Positions 1 to 7,925 of a stretch of DNA of 33,150 bases are shown here, one piece after another. The number at the start of each line of letters is the position of its first letter. Within the stretch, counting starts at the first letter, position 1. The notes below the pieces were generated by a model. That model searched no databases. It was not told the origin of the DNA and saw nothing but the letters and a program-made list of their open reading frames with translations. Source of the stretch: an uncultured Bacteroidales bacterium (GTDB lineage: Bacteria > Bacteroidota > Bacteroidia > Bacteroidales > UBA932). The stretch spans positions 1-33,150 of the forward strand of contig ONTQ01000035.1 of NCBI GenBank assembly GCA_900320795.1. The letters run 5' to 3'. A program made the translations under genes and the position numbers.

Positions 1-344
1 AGTCCTTCCCCATAATAACTGAAGAAGAATTTAAGGATAGGGCCGAAACTGACCGGAGCAAAAATATTCAGCGGCGTCTGCCGTCCCTTCATGCCCAGGG
101 TGGAAAGCAGGCCGAAGATTCCAAAGACATGGTCTCCGTGAATGTGGCTCAGGAAGATGGAATCCAGTTTCATCATGGGGACTTTCTCCTCCACCATCCG
201 GTATTGGGTTCCCTCGCCGCAATCAATAAGGAACAAGCGCCCATGCACAGAGAGTGCCTGGGCGCTTTGATTCCGACCCTTGACGGGCATGGCCGAAGCC
301 GTGCCCAGCAAGGTCAGTGTAAATGTATTCGGGGTATTACTCAC
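1..344 (-). CDS. rnz: Ribonuclease Z, N-terminal part (cut by window edge)
   Basis: This is the first 114 residues of a metallo-beta-lactamase-fold endonuclease that in its family trims the 3' trailers of tRNA precursors. The visible part has the typical start (TLLGTASAMP, then NQSAQAL), the DCGEGTQYR strand and the zinc-binding HIHGDH motif at residues 67-72. I chose a GTG start at 342-344 because it precedes the conserved N-terminal strand and overlaps the end of rpsA by 8 bases, which suggests translational coupling. The 3' end lies outside the window, so the C-terminal zinc ligands cannot be checked. The rpsA-rnz order is, as I recall it, common in Bacteroidetes. The family assignment is firm; the GTG start is likely. 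Confidence 0.93.
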   Translation of the reverse strand, partial: MSNTPNTFTLTLLGTASAMPVKGRNQSAQALSVHGRLFLIDCGEGTQYRMVEEKVPMMKLDSIFLSHIHGDHVFGIFGLLSTLGMKGRQTPLNIFAPVSFGPILKFFFSYYGEG

Positions 345-2169
345 CCTTTTCCAGCTGCTCCTTCAAGGCGGCCAGAGCGGAGATGTCACCGAGGGTGGTC
401 TTCTCTACATTGCTCTGGACCTTCTTGATGGCCTTCTTGGCGGATTCGGCCTCGGCGTTTTCACGGGCGGCTTTCACCTCCTGATAGGTGCGGACGTGGG
501 ACACACGGATGGTGCGGGTGCTGCGGCGCAGATCCACAACCTTCACGGGCAGGGTTTCGCCGGCGATCGCCTGCTTGCCATCTTCCTTCACCATCTCACG
601 GTTGAAGGCGGTAGCCTCGGTGCCGTCAGCGAAGGTAACGGTGGTGTTCTTGTCGCTCACGGCAGCCACGGTGGCGTCTGCAACAGTACCCACCGGGTAC
701 TTAGCCTCGAGTTCGTCCCAAGGGTTGGGAGTCAGCTGCTTGTGGCCGAGGGACAGCTTGTGGCTGTTCTCATCGAAGTCGAGGATGACGACATCGATGA
801 CGTCACCGCTCTGTACCATCTCGGCGGGATGCTTGATCTTGTTCCAGGAGAGGTCGGAGATGTGGATGAGACCTTCTACACCGTCCTCCAGTTCTGCGAA
901 CACACCGAAGTTGGTGATATTGCGAACGGTAGCCTTGTGCTGGGAACCGACAGGGTATTTCTCGCGGATGCTCTCCCAAGGATTGGCGGTGAGCTGCTTG
1001 ATGCCGAGAGACATCTTGCGGGCCTCGCGGTCGAGGGTGAGGATAACGGCCTCCACCTCGTCACCCATCTTGAGGAATTCCTGAGCGCTGTGGAGACGGG
1101 GGCTCCAGCTCATTTCGCTCACGTGTACCAGGCCTTCCACGCCGGGTTCAACCTCTACAAATGCGCCGTAATCGGCCACGGCGACCACTTTGCCCTTCAC
1201 CGTGTCACCCACCTTGAGGTCGGCGGAGAGAGCCTCCCACGGGTGCGGGGTAAGCTGCTTGAGACCGAGGGCAATGCGCTTCTGCTGCTCGTTGAAGTCC
1301 AGGACGACCACGTTGATCTTCTGGTCCAGGGCAACCACCTCTTCCGGATGGGAAATGCGGCCCCAACTGAGGTCGGTGATGTGGATGAGACCGTCCACAC
1401 CGCCCAGGTCAACGAATACGCCGTAGTTGGTGATGTTCTTGACGACGCCTTCCAGCACCTGACCCTTCTCCAGTTTGGAGATGAGTTCTGCGCGCTTGAG
1501 TTCCTGCTCGGCCTCGAGGAGAGCCTTGTGGGAAACCACGACGTTGCGGAATTCCTGATTGATTTTGACAATCTTGAAGTCCATGGTGGTGTCCACGAAC
1601 ACATCGTAGTCACGGATGGGCTTGATATCGATCTGGGAGCCGGGGAGGAAGGCCTCGATGCCGAACACGTCCACAATCATACCACCCTTGGTGCGGGTCT
1701 TCACATAACCCTTCACCACTTCACCGCTCTCGTAGGCGGCGTTAACCATATCCCAAGACTTGAGCTGGCGGGCTTTCTTATGAGAGATGACAAGCTGACC
1801 TTTGCGGTCCTCCGTGCTTTCCACGAGCACTTCCACCTTGTCACCGACCTTGAGGTCCGGGTTGTAACGGAATTCAGGGGCGGAGATGACACCTTCGCTC
1901 TTGGCGCCGATGTTCACAACGACCTCACGCTTGTTGATGGAGGTAACCACGCCTTCCACGACCTCGTTCTCGGAGATCTTGGAGAGGGTCTGCTCGTACT
2001 TGGCCAGGGTTTCTTCCTTGGAACCCTTCTCGATGCCTTCATTCTCAAAGGCTTCCCAGTCGAAATCCTCGGGAGCCACAGAGGCATTGAGCACAGCCTT
2101 CTTGGTTTCTTTCTGGACAGGAGCCTCGTTCTGGAGCTCTTCTGCCACGTTCTTCATTTCTTCAGACAT
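337..2169 (-). CDS. rpsA: 30S ribosomal protein S1
   Basis: S1 binds mRNA on the small ribosomal subunit and helps translation initiation. The 610-residue product has an acidic, low-complexity N-terminus of about 60 residues. A chain of S1/OB-fold repeats follows at roughly residues 65-130, 145-215, 235-305, 320-390 and 405-478. A more divergent sixth repeat lies near 490-555, and the C-terminal tail is charged and helical. Repeats three to five carry the classic pattern (GVFVDLGGVDGLIHITDLSW and close variants). Length matches Bacteroidetes S1 proteins. The gene has its own strong promoter match upstream and overlaps rnz at its 3' end. Long open frames on the opposite strand are shadows of its biased codon use. 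Confidence 0.97.
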   Translation of the reverse strand: MSEEMKNVAEELQNEAPVQKETKKAVLNASVAPEDFDWEAFENEGIEKGSKEETLAKYEQTLSKISENEVVEGVVTSINKREVVVNIGAKSEGVISAPEFRYNPDLKVGDKVEVLVESTEDRKGQLVISHKKARQLKSWDMVNAAYESGEVVKGYVKTRTKGGMIVDVFGIEAFLPGSQIDIKPIRDYDVFVDTTMDFKIVKINQEFRNVVVSHKALLEAEQELKRAELISKLEKGQVLEGVVKNITNYGVFVDLGGVDGLIHITDLSWGRISHPEEVVALDQKINVVVLDFNEQQKRIALGLKQLTPHPWEALSADLKVGDTVKGKVVAVADYGAFVEVEPGVEGLVHVSEMSWSPRLHSAQEFLKMGDEVEAVILTLDREARKMSLGIKQLTANPWESIREKYPVGSQHKATVRNITNFGVFAELEDGVEGLIHISDLSWNKIKHPAEMVQSGDVIDVVILDFDENSHKLSLGHKQLTPNPWDELEAKYPVGTVADATVAAVSDKNTTVTFADGTEATAFNREMVKEDGKQAIAGETLPVKVVDLRRSTRTIRVSHVRTYQEVKAARENAEAESAKKAIKKVQSNVEKTTLGDISALAALKEQLEKGE

Positions 2170-2244
2170 AAAAATTGACTAAAAAAAACTAGTAGTTAAA
2201 CATTATTTCTTGAGCCGTTTCCGCCCGTGGGCGAAAAAAGCGCG

Positions 2245-2276
2245 CAAATATACTGATTATTATTTGATTTTGCAAA
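2245..2276 (-). promoter_or_regulatory. rpsA promoter (Bacteroidetes -33/-7 type)
   Basis: On the minus strand there is a perfect TATATTTG (-7 consensus TAnnTTTG) at 2252-2245. A TTTG -33 element lies at 2276-2273, 20 bases upstream, which is the expected spacing. Transcription would start near 2238 and give a leader of about 70 bases. That leader begins with a small GC hairpin: CGCC at 2222-2225 pairs with GGCG at 2230-2233, extended by A/T pairs around a bulge. Whether this hairpin is involved in S1 autoregulation is unknown. Confidence 0.75.
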
Positions 2277-2309
2277 AAAGTCGTAACTTCGCGTGATAAT
2301 AACATCCCT

Positions 2310-4520
2310 ATGAGAAAAATCCTCGTCCTATTCTTTTCCCTGCTGCTTATTGGCCGGGCGGCCCAGGCCCAGAAAGCGGAACCTTACCTGACGGTCCCTC
2401 AACTGCCGGACGCCACCCGCTTCCTCCCCGCCCCGCCGGAAGAGGGATCCCCTGCCTACGTGCAGGATACCGCCATGTATTTTTATGCCAAGAGCCACCT
2501 GCGCACCGAACAGAGGACTCTCCGTGCCATCCGGGAGGGAACGACAAACGTGGATTCCATGGCTCTTCTTTTCAGCGGGGCCTTCGGCCGGGAACTCTCC
2601 CGGGAAAAAACACCCAGGACGCTGCATCTGCTGCATCGTTGCATCCGTACCTTCCGGCTCGCCGCCACCAACCCGAAGGCAACCTACATGCGTCTGCGTC
2701 CTTATGTCTTTTATCGGGAAGGCACGCTCATTCCGGAAGATGAAGAGCACGAGCGCCGTACGGGATCGTATCCTTCGGGACACTCCATCCGGGGCTGGGG
2801 TATGGCTCTGGTCCTTTCAGCCTTGTATCCGGAGAGGCAGGACACCCTCCTCCGGGCCGGATACGAATGGGGACAGAGCCGCGTCATCGCGGGCTATCAC
2901 TGGCAGAGTGACGTGGATGCTTCCCGCCATCTGGCGGGTGCCTGCTTCGCCCGCCTGCAGGACAGCGAGGAATACCGGAACGATTTTGCATCGGCCTGGG
3001 AAGAACTGCATGGCGGAAAAGCCCCCGAAGCCGGAGACGAACTGCTGCTCCGCAACTGGATCCGCACCATCGCTTCCGACGCGTTCGGCGGCCGTAAGCC
3101 GATGACCCCATACGAGGACGTCACCGTAAAGTATCTCGCCGGCGAACTGGAGAAGCTGGGCCTGGAGCCCGCATTTGGAGAGAGTTGGTTCCAGCCTTTC
3201 GGCCTGATATCCGTCACTGTCCGACCGGCAGGGTCGAAGATTCAAGTCAAAGGCAGGGGAAAAGCGGTCCTGAACTACCCGGAAGACCTGGTCATCTGGA
3301 CGGCGCAAGCCCGTGAAAAAGTAGAACTGAAGGCCGCGGAATACGTTTTCTGCGGATTCGGCATCGACGCTCCAGAATACGGATGGAACGACTTCGACGG
3401 CATCGACGTCAAGGGGAAAATCGTCATTGCCATGGTGAACGACCCCGGTTTCTACGACCCTTCCCTCTTCCGGGGCCGGAACATGACGTATTATGGCCGA
3501 TGGCTCTATAAGTTTGAGGAAGCCCGGCGCCGGGGTGCCGCCGGATGCCTGGTGCTGCACAACACCGCCGCGGCCAGTTATGGCTGGCACGTCTGCGTCA
3601 ATGGCCACATGGACAACAACCTGGCCCTCTATAACCCGGATACGCACAATGCCGACGAACTGGGCGTCAAGGGCTGGCTGCACGAGGACGGCGCCCGGAA
3701 AATCTTCACCGCTGCCGGCGTCGATTTTGACAAGGCGCTGGAAGCGGCCAAGCGACCCGGCTTCCGGAGCATTCCGCTCAAGGCCCGGAGCGACATCCGC
3801 CTGGACGTCACCTGCGATATCCGGGAGACCCGCAACGTGGGGGCCCTCCTGCGCGGAAGCGACGATGCCGGCGAAGTGGTGGTGGTGAACGCCCACTGGG
3901 ACCACCTGGGAATCGGCACGCCGGACGAAAAAGGCGACGCAATCTACAACGGAGCCGCCGACAACGCCACCGGCATGGCCGGAGCGCTCCTCCTGGCCAA
4001 GCGATTCGGCGAAATGCCCGTCCGGCCCGGCCGCAGCATCCTTTTCCTCTTCCCCTCCTCGGAGGAGAGCGGTCTCTTCGGCTCGGAGTATTACTGCGCC
4101 CATCCGGTCTTCCCGATGGACAAAACCGTCGCATGCCTCAACTTCGAGAGCATCGGCCCGGCCGAACTTACCCGCGACGTAGTGATTCTGGGAGGCGGAG
4201 CAAGCAAACTGGACCGTTACTATGAAGCGGCCGCAGCCGCCCAGGGCCGATATATCTATTATGACGATGACAACTCCGACGGATGGTTCTTCCGCTCGGA
4301 CCACTACAACTTCGTAAAAAAAGGCGTCCCGGCCGTGGTGATGGAGAACGGTCTTCACCCGGTGGACCCGGCAAGGCCCAACCAGTATCCCTTCCAGCTG
4401 TGGTATCACAAGCCTTCGGACGAATACAGGGAAAACTGGGACCTCAGCGGAACGATGGCAAATGTAAACCTCGTTTTCAGCGTGGCCCTTTCCCTGTCCA
4501 ATGCCCATGAAGACCTTTAG
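2310..4520 (+). CDS. Secreted fusion of class A acid phosphatase (PAP2) and M28 metallopeptidase
   Basis: The 736-residue protein has a signal peptide (about residues 1-20, ending AAQAQ). The first half is a class A acid phosphatase of the PAP2 superfamily, with all three signature parts: K123-x6-R130-P131, PSGH at 155-158, and S190-R191-x5-H197-x3-D201. From about residue 245 a full M28 aminopeptidase follows. It has an inserted PA-like segment near 330-430 and the expected metal and catalytic residues: H529, D551, E585-E586, E613 and H665. Both halves therefore look active, presumably in the periplasm or at the cell surface. The substrate is unknown; phosphorylated peptides or combined phosphate and amino-acid scavenging are only guesses. 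The gene stands alone, divergent from rpsA. A weak promoter (TTTG 2263-2266, TAACTTCG 2284-2291) precedes the ATG. Confidence 0.88.
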   Translation: MRKILVLFFSLLLIGRAAQAQKAEPYLTVPQLPDATRFLPAPPEEGSPAYVQDTAMYFYAKSHLRTEQRTLRAIREGTTNVDSMALLFSGAFGRELSREKTPRTLHLLHRCIRTFRLAATNPKATYMRLRPYVFYREGTLIPEDEEHERRTGSYPSGHSIRGWGMALVLSALYPERQDTLLRAGYEWGQSRVIAGYHWQSDVDASRHLAGACFARLQDSEEYRNDFASAWEELHGGKAPEAGDELLLRNWIRTIASDAFGGRKPMTPYEDVTVKYLAGELEKLGLEPAFGESWFQPFGLISVTVRPAGSKIQVKGRGKAVLNYPEDLVIWTAQAREKVELKAAEYVFCGFGIDAPEYGWNDFDGIDVKGKIVIAMVNDPGFYDPSLFRGRNMTYYGRWLYKFEEARRRGAAGCLVLHNTAAASYGWHVCVNGHMDNNLALYNPDTHNADELGVKGWLHEDGARKIFTAAGVDFDKALEAAKRPGFRSIPLKARSDIRLDVTCDIRETRNVGALLRGSDDAGEVVVVNAHWDHLGIGTPDEKGDAIYNGAADNATGMAGALLLAKRFGEMPVRPGRSILFLFPSSEESGLFGSEYYCAHPVFPMDKTVACLNFESIGPAELTRDVVILGGGASKLDRYYEAAAAAQGRYIYYDDDNSDGWFFRSDHYNFVKKGVPAVVMENGLHPVDPARPNQYPFQLWYHKPSDEYRENWDLSGTMANVNLVFSVALSLSNAHEDL

Positions 4521-4581
4521 CCATCCTTCGGGCTATGGCATCCCCGGCTTGACGGTATGTATCGCAAAAATAAGGATTTCG

Positions 4582-4612
4582 CTTGTCTTTTCATATTTTT
4601 TAAGTATTTTTG
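4582..4612 (+). promoter_or_regulatory. corA promoter
   Basis: TATTTTTG at 4605-4612 matches the -7 consensus TAnnTTTG exactly. A CTTG at 4582-4585 sits 19 bases upstream in the -33 position. Transcription would begin near 4619, leaving a leader of about 105 bases before the corA ATG. Confidence 0.6.
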
Positions 4613-4723
4613 CAGGCTGACTTTTCCGTAATGTCAGCTGGTTCATAGGGTAAGGGGCCTTTGGCCCGCGAAATTTTAAACTCCATCCGGTGCGACTGGC
4701 CCGGAGCTAAAACAGAAAGAGAT
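4613..4723 (+). promoter_or_regulatory. corA 5' leader with two stem-loops
   Basis: The leader contains two perfect inverted repeats. GCTGAC at 4616-4621 pairs with GTCAGC at 4633-4638 (11-base loop). GGGCC at 4655-4659 pairs with GGCCC at 4663-4667 (TTT loop). The first sits at or just before the predicted transcript start. No U-tract follows either stem, so they are not simple terminators. I do not recognise an M-box or other known magnesium riboswitch. A regulatory role is inference. Confidence 0.35.
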
Positions 4724-5689
4724 ATGCTGAGTATCTTCTACAGAGAAAACGGAAAAATTCTCCTCTCCCAGTCGGAGAAAGACTTCCTGACAATCAAACT
4801 GGAGGAAACCGTGTGGATAGACCTGGTGGATCCCACCGGGGACGAAAAACGTGCGGTTGAGTCCTTTATGGGCACTGAAATCCAGAGCCGCGCACAGGCG
4901 GAGGAAATTGAATCATCGTCCCGTTATTTCGAGACCGACGACGCCATCTTCGCCAACACGAACTTCCTCACGCCAGGGCCGGACGAATACATGATGCAGG
5001 CTGTGTCGTTCACCATCGTGGACGATACCCTGGCCACGCTCCGTGAGGTACCGCTGCGCTCGTTTACCGAACTGCAGCGCCGCCTGCAGGTGAACCCCAA
5101 GCAATACCCTTCCGGCTTCAGCGTCTTCGCCAGCATCCTGGACCAACGTGTGGATCTGGATGCCGATATGATCGAGCTCCTTTCCAAGGAAATCTCCCAG
5201 TACGCCAAGCAAATCAACGACCAGGAAGACATTGACCAGGAACTCCTCATCGATATCTCCCAGATGCAGGAGAACACCATGATTGTCCGCGAGAACGTCG
5301 TGGATAAACAGCGCCTCATCTCCAACCTCATGCGTTCCACCAAGGTGCCCCGCAACCTGGAAAACCGCCTGAACGTGCTCCTGCAGGATATCAGTTCCCT
5401 CCTCAACCACACCAACTTCTGCTTCGAGCGTCTGGAATACCTCCAAGATACCGTGCTGGGTCTTATCAACCTGGAGCAGAACAAGATTATGAAGGTGTTC
5501 ACCGTGGTGAGCGTATTCCTGATGCCGCCCACCCTCATCGCCGGCTTCTACGGCATGAACGTGCGCCTGCCCATGATTAACGCCGGCGACCCCAACGCCA
5601 ACTTCTGGAACTGGATCATCATCCTGGCCCTCATGGCCCTCAGTTGCCTTGTTGTCTGGTTCCTCTTCCGCCGAAAGAAACTCCTCTAA
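4724..5689 (+). CDS. corA: CorA-family magnesium/divalent cation transporter
   Basis: This inner-membrane channel admits Mg2+ (or Co2+/Ni2+) down the membrane potential as a homopentamer. The 321-residue product has a long soluble, largely helical N-terminal domain. Two membrane helices follow near the C-terminus. The first ends in the selectivity motif YGMN (GMN at 277-279); the second is the hydrophobic stretch WIIILALMALSCLVVWFLF, followed by the basic tail RRKKLL. I start at the ATG at 4724 (MLSIFYRENGK). The frame is open upstream to a TTG at 4661, but that lies inside a predicted leader stem-loop and would add residues not expected for the family. The lipoprotein gene begins 65 bases downstream and could be cotranscribed. 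Confidence 0.93.
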   Translation: MLSIFYRENGKILLSQSEKDFLTIKLEETVWIDLVDPTGDEKRAVESFMGTEIQSRAQAEEIESSSRYFETDDAIFANTNFLTPGPDEYMMQAVSFTIVDDTLATLREVPLRSFTELQRRLQVNPKQYPSGFSVFASILDQRVDLDADMIELLSKEISQYAKQINDQEDIDQELLIDISQMQENTMIVRENVVDKQRLISNLMRSTKVPRNLENRLNVLLQDISSLLNHTNFCFERLEYLQDTVLGLINLEQNKIMKVFTVVSVFLMPPTLIAGFYGMNVRLPMINAGDPNANFWNWIIILALMALSCLVVWFLFRRKKLL

Positions 5690-5754
5690 AAAAGGTTTAT
5701 TTTTTGGTGTATGTCCGTGCAAGATTCCGGTGTTTCGGGGATTATATTGATGCT

Positions 5755-6219
5755 ATGAAGATTAATTGGAAATATTTTGCAGGTTCGTTGTTTGCGCTTC
5801 TGGGATTTGGAGGTTGCAACAAGATTGACATCGGCGGCGGTCTGGCAATGTACGGGCAGCCATCGGCCGATTACAAACTCATAGGCAACGTGAAAGGACC
5901 GGACGGAAAACCCGTGGAAGGCATCCAGGCTGTTTTCGTCCCCAGGGAGGATTGGGCTTACCCCCACGAAAATGACACGCTTTACTCGAACGCACAGGGA
6001 CATTTTGAGAAAGGACGTCTCAAATACGACTGGCCGGACGACTTGAAGGACGCCAAACTCATCCTGGAGGATGTGGACGGTCCGGAAAACGGAAGTTTCA
6101 AAACCAAAACCCTGAGCAGAACCAATTTGAAGGTGGAGCAAACCAGGGAACGCAGCGGCGACTGGTATAAAGGCGCTTTCACCGTATCGGCCGATGTAAG
6201 TTTGGACAAGGACGAATAA
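5755..6219 (+). CDS. Putative lipoprotein of the radical SAM/lipoprotein system
   Basis: This is a 154-residue lipoprotein. Its signal peptide ends in a lipobox-like LGFGGC with the acylated cysteine at C21. The mature part starts with a glycine-rich stretch and MYGQPSADYK. It continues with a beta-rich region resembling carboxypeptidase-regulatory or Ig-like domains (GPDGKPVEGIQAVFVP, then DTLYSNAQGHF). The MYGxPxADYK opening and the neighbouring radical SAM gene fit the Bacteroidetes family I recall as 'lipoprotein, rSAM/lipoprotein system' (TIGR04134). The stop codon overlaps the next ATG by one base (TAATG), so the two are translationally coupled. The mature protein could be the substrate of the enzyme, or a partner; neither is shown. 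The start follows from the signal peptide. Confidence 0.85.
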   Translation: MKINWKYFAGSLFALLGFGGCNKIDIGGGLAMYGQPSADYKLIGNVKGPDGKPVEGIQAVFVPREDWAYPHENDTLYSNAQGHFEKGRLKYDWPDDLKDAKLILEDVDGPENGSFKTKTLSRTNLKVEQTRERSGDWYKGAFTVSADVSLDKDE

Positions 6220-7283
6220 TGGAACGTCTTTCCCTTCGGCGCCGCCTGGCGCTGGACATCAACAAAAAGTTGCAGGACGATGTGATTGCTGAGCATCCTC
6301 TCCGGCAACTTTTTTGGGAATGCACGCTTCGCTGCAATCTCCGTTGCCGCCACTGCGGCAGCGACTGCAAACAGACGGCCCTGGTGAAAGACATGCCCAA
6401 GGAAGACTTCGGGCGGGTGCTGGACAGCATATCGGCCCGGATGAATCCGCATAAAGTGATGATCAATATCACCGGCGGGGAGCCTCTGATGAGGCCCGAC
6501 CTGGAAGAATGCGGCCGGATGATCTACGAAAAAGGCTTCCCCTGGGGCATGGTAACCAATGCGCTGGCCCTCACGCCGGAACGTTATGTCCGCCTTCTGC
6601 AGAGCGGACTCAGAGCCATGACCATCAGCCTGGATGGTCTGGAGGACAATCATGACTGGATGCGCGGCCGGGAAGGCTCTTTCCGGCGGGCCACGGAAGC
6701 CATCCGTATGGTAGTGGCCTCCGGCGAGATTGCCTTCGACGTTGTCACCTGCGTAAACCGGCGCAATTACGGGCAGTTGGAGGCGCTGAAAGAGCATCTC
6801 ATCGGCCTGGGCGTCAAGGGCTGGCGGCTATTCACCATATTTCCCGTCGGGCGGGCGGCCGATGACCCGGAACTGAGACTCAGCCGGGAAGAACTGCACG
6901 GGGTCATGGCGTTCATCCGCCACTGCCGGAAAGAAGGGAGAATCCACACGGAATTCGCCTGCGAAGGCTTTTTGGGTAATTATGAAGGCGATGTGCGGGA
7001 CCGTTTTTACATGTGCAACGCCGGCGTTACCATCGGTTCCGTCCTGGCCGACGGCTCCATATCGGCCTGCCCCAGCATCCGGGCCAATTATGTGCAGGGA
7101 AACATCTACAAGGACGACTTCATGCACATCTGGGAGAAGGCCTATCTCCCTTACCGCGACCGCTCCTGGATGCACAGGGACGAATGCGCCGGCTGCCCCC
7201 ACTGGAAATACTGCCGGGGTGGAGGCATGCACCTCAGAGACGACGAAGGCCGATTGGTCCAGTGCCTCCTGAAGCGGATGTAA
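6219..7283 (+). CDS. Radical SAM/SPASM enzyme of the rSAM/lipoprotein system
   Basis: The 354-residue protein is a radical SAM enzyme. The 4Fe-4S motif is C39-x3-C43-x2-C46, flanked by extra cysteines at 35 and 50. The glycine-rich SAM-binding segment NITGGEP follows near residues 83-89, and ISLDGLEDNHDWMRG later. The C-terminal third is a SPASM domain with cysteines 266, 284, 323, 326, 332 and 349, which normally hold auxiliary iron-sulphur clusters. Enzymes with this layout usually modify peptides or proteins. Together with the lipoprotein just upstream it matches the family I recall as TIGR04133. No reaction is known to me. It has no signal peptide, so any modification would precede export of the lipoprotein. 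Its stop abuts the convergent queC stop with no gap. Confidence 0.9.
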   Translation: MERLSLRRRLALDINKKLQDDVIAEHPLRQLFWECTLRCNLRCRHCGSDCKQTALVKDMPKEDFGRVLDSISARMNPHKVMINITGGEPLMRPDLEECGRMIYEKGFPWGMVTNALALTPERYVRLLQSGLRAMTISLDGLEDNHDWMRGREGSFRRATEAIRMVVASGEIAFDVVTCVNRRNYGQLEALKEHLIGLGVKGWRLFTIFPVGRAADDPELRLSREELHGVMAFIRHCRKEGRIHTEFACEGFLGNYEGDVRDRFYMCNAGVTIGSVLADGSISACPSIRANYVQGNIYKDDFMHIWEKAYLPYRDRSWMHRDECAGCPHWKYCRGGGMHLRDDEGRLVQCLLKRM

Positions 7284-7925
7284 TCATGCCTCGTACTCAG
7301 TGGGATCGAAGCCTTCCAGGGCTTCCTTGCGCTCGGTGCAGGTACCGCACTTGCCGCAGTGCTTCTCTCCCCCTTTGTAGCAGGAATACGTAAGGGAATA
7401 ATCCAGGCCGATGGCCTTGCCCCTCAGGGCGATGTCCCGCTTGGTGATGTCGCAATACGGAGACACCACGCGGATACCTTCATAGGTACCGGCCTTCACG
7501 GCCGCATCCATGGCCTCCACGAACGCCGGCCGGCAGTCCGGATAGATGGCATGGTCTCCGCTGTGATTGGCCAGAAGCACCGTGTCCAGGCCATAACTCT
7601 CCGCCAGGCCGGCCGCCACGGAAAGCATGATGCCGTTGCGGAAAGGCACCACCGTGCTTTTCATGTTCTCCTCTGCATAATTGCCCTCGGGAATCTCTCC
7701 TCCACTCAGGAGAAGGTCACTCTTGAAATACTGGCCGATAAAGCCCAGCGGAATCACCAGATGCTTAATTCCCAGCCGTTTGCAATTCTCAATTGCACAG
7801 GCGATTTCCCGGGCATTGTGCTTGGAGCCATAGTCGAACGTAACGGCCAGCGCAATGCTGTCCTCATACTCATACAGCAGCGTAGTGCTGTCCAGACCTC
7901 CGGAATAAATCAATAACGCCTTCAT
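7284..7925 (-). CDS. queC: 7-cyano-7-deazaguanine (preQ0) synthase
   Basis: QueC converts 7-carboxy-7-deazaguanine to preQ0 using ATP and ammonia, in the queuosine tRNA-modification pathway. The 213-residue protein has the ATP-pyrophosphatase loop SGGLDST at residues 8-14. Near the C-terminus it has the zinc site C182, C190, C193 and C196 (CYKGGEKHCGKCGTC). It is the last gene of a minus-strand cluster. Its ATG overlaps the stop of the GltD-like gene in an ATGA junction. The other preQ0 genes, queD and queE, lie about 6 kb away on the plus strand. Confidence 0.96.
   Translation of the reverse strand: MKALLIYSGGLDSTTLLYEYEDSIALAVTFDYGSKHNAREIACAIENCKRLGIKHLVIPLGFIGQYFKSDLLLSGGEIPEGNYAEENMKSTVVPFRNGIMLSVAAGLAESYGLDTVLLANHSGDHAIYPDCRPAFVEAMDAAVKAGTYEGIRVVSPYCDITKRDIALRGKAIGLDYSLTYSCYKGGEKHCGKCGTCTERKEALEGFDPTEYEA

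Noticed and set aside
280-2178. A 632-codon open frame on the plus strand opposite rpsA
   Set aside because: It is an antisense shadow produced by rpsA codon bias. The minus-strand product is unmistakably S1.
2817-4508. A 563-codon minus-strand frame opposite the phosphatase-M28 gene
   Set aside because: It is a shadow; the opposite strand carries two complete enzyme domains with all catalytic motifs.
4661-4723. Upstream TTG start extending CorA by 21 residues
   Set aside because: The extra residues do not look like CorA, and the TTG lies in a leader stem-loop.
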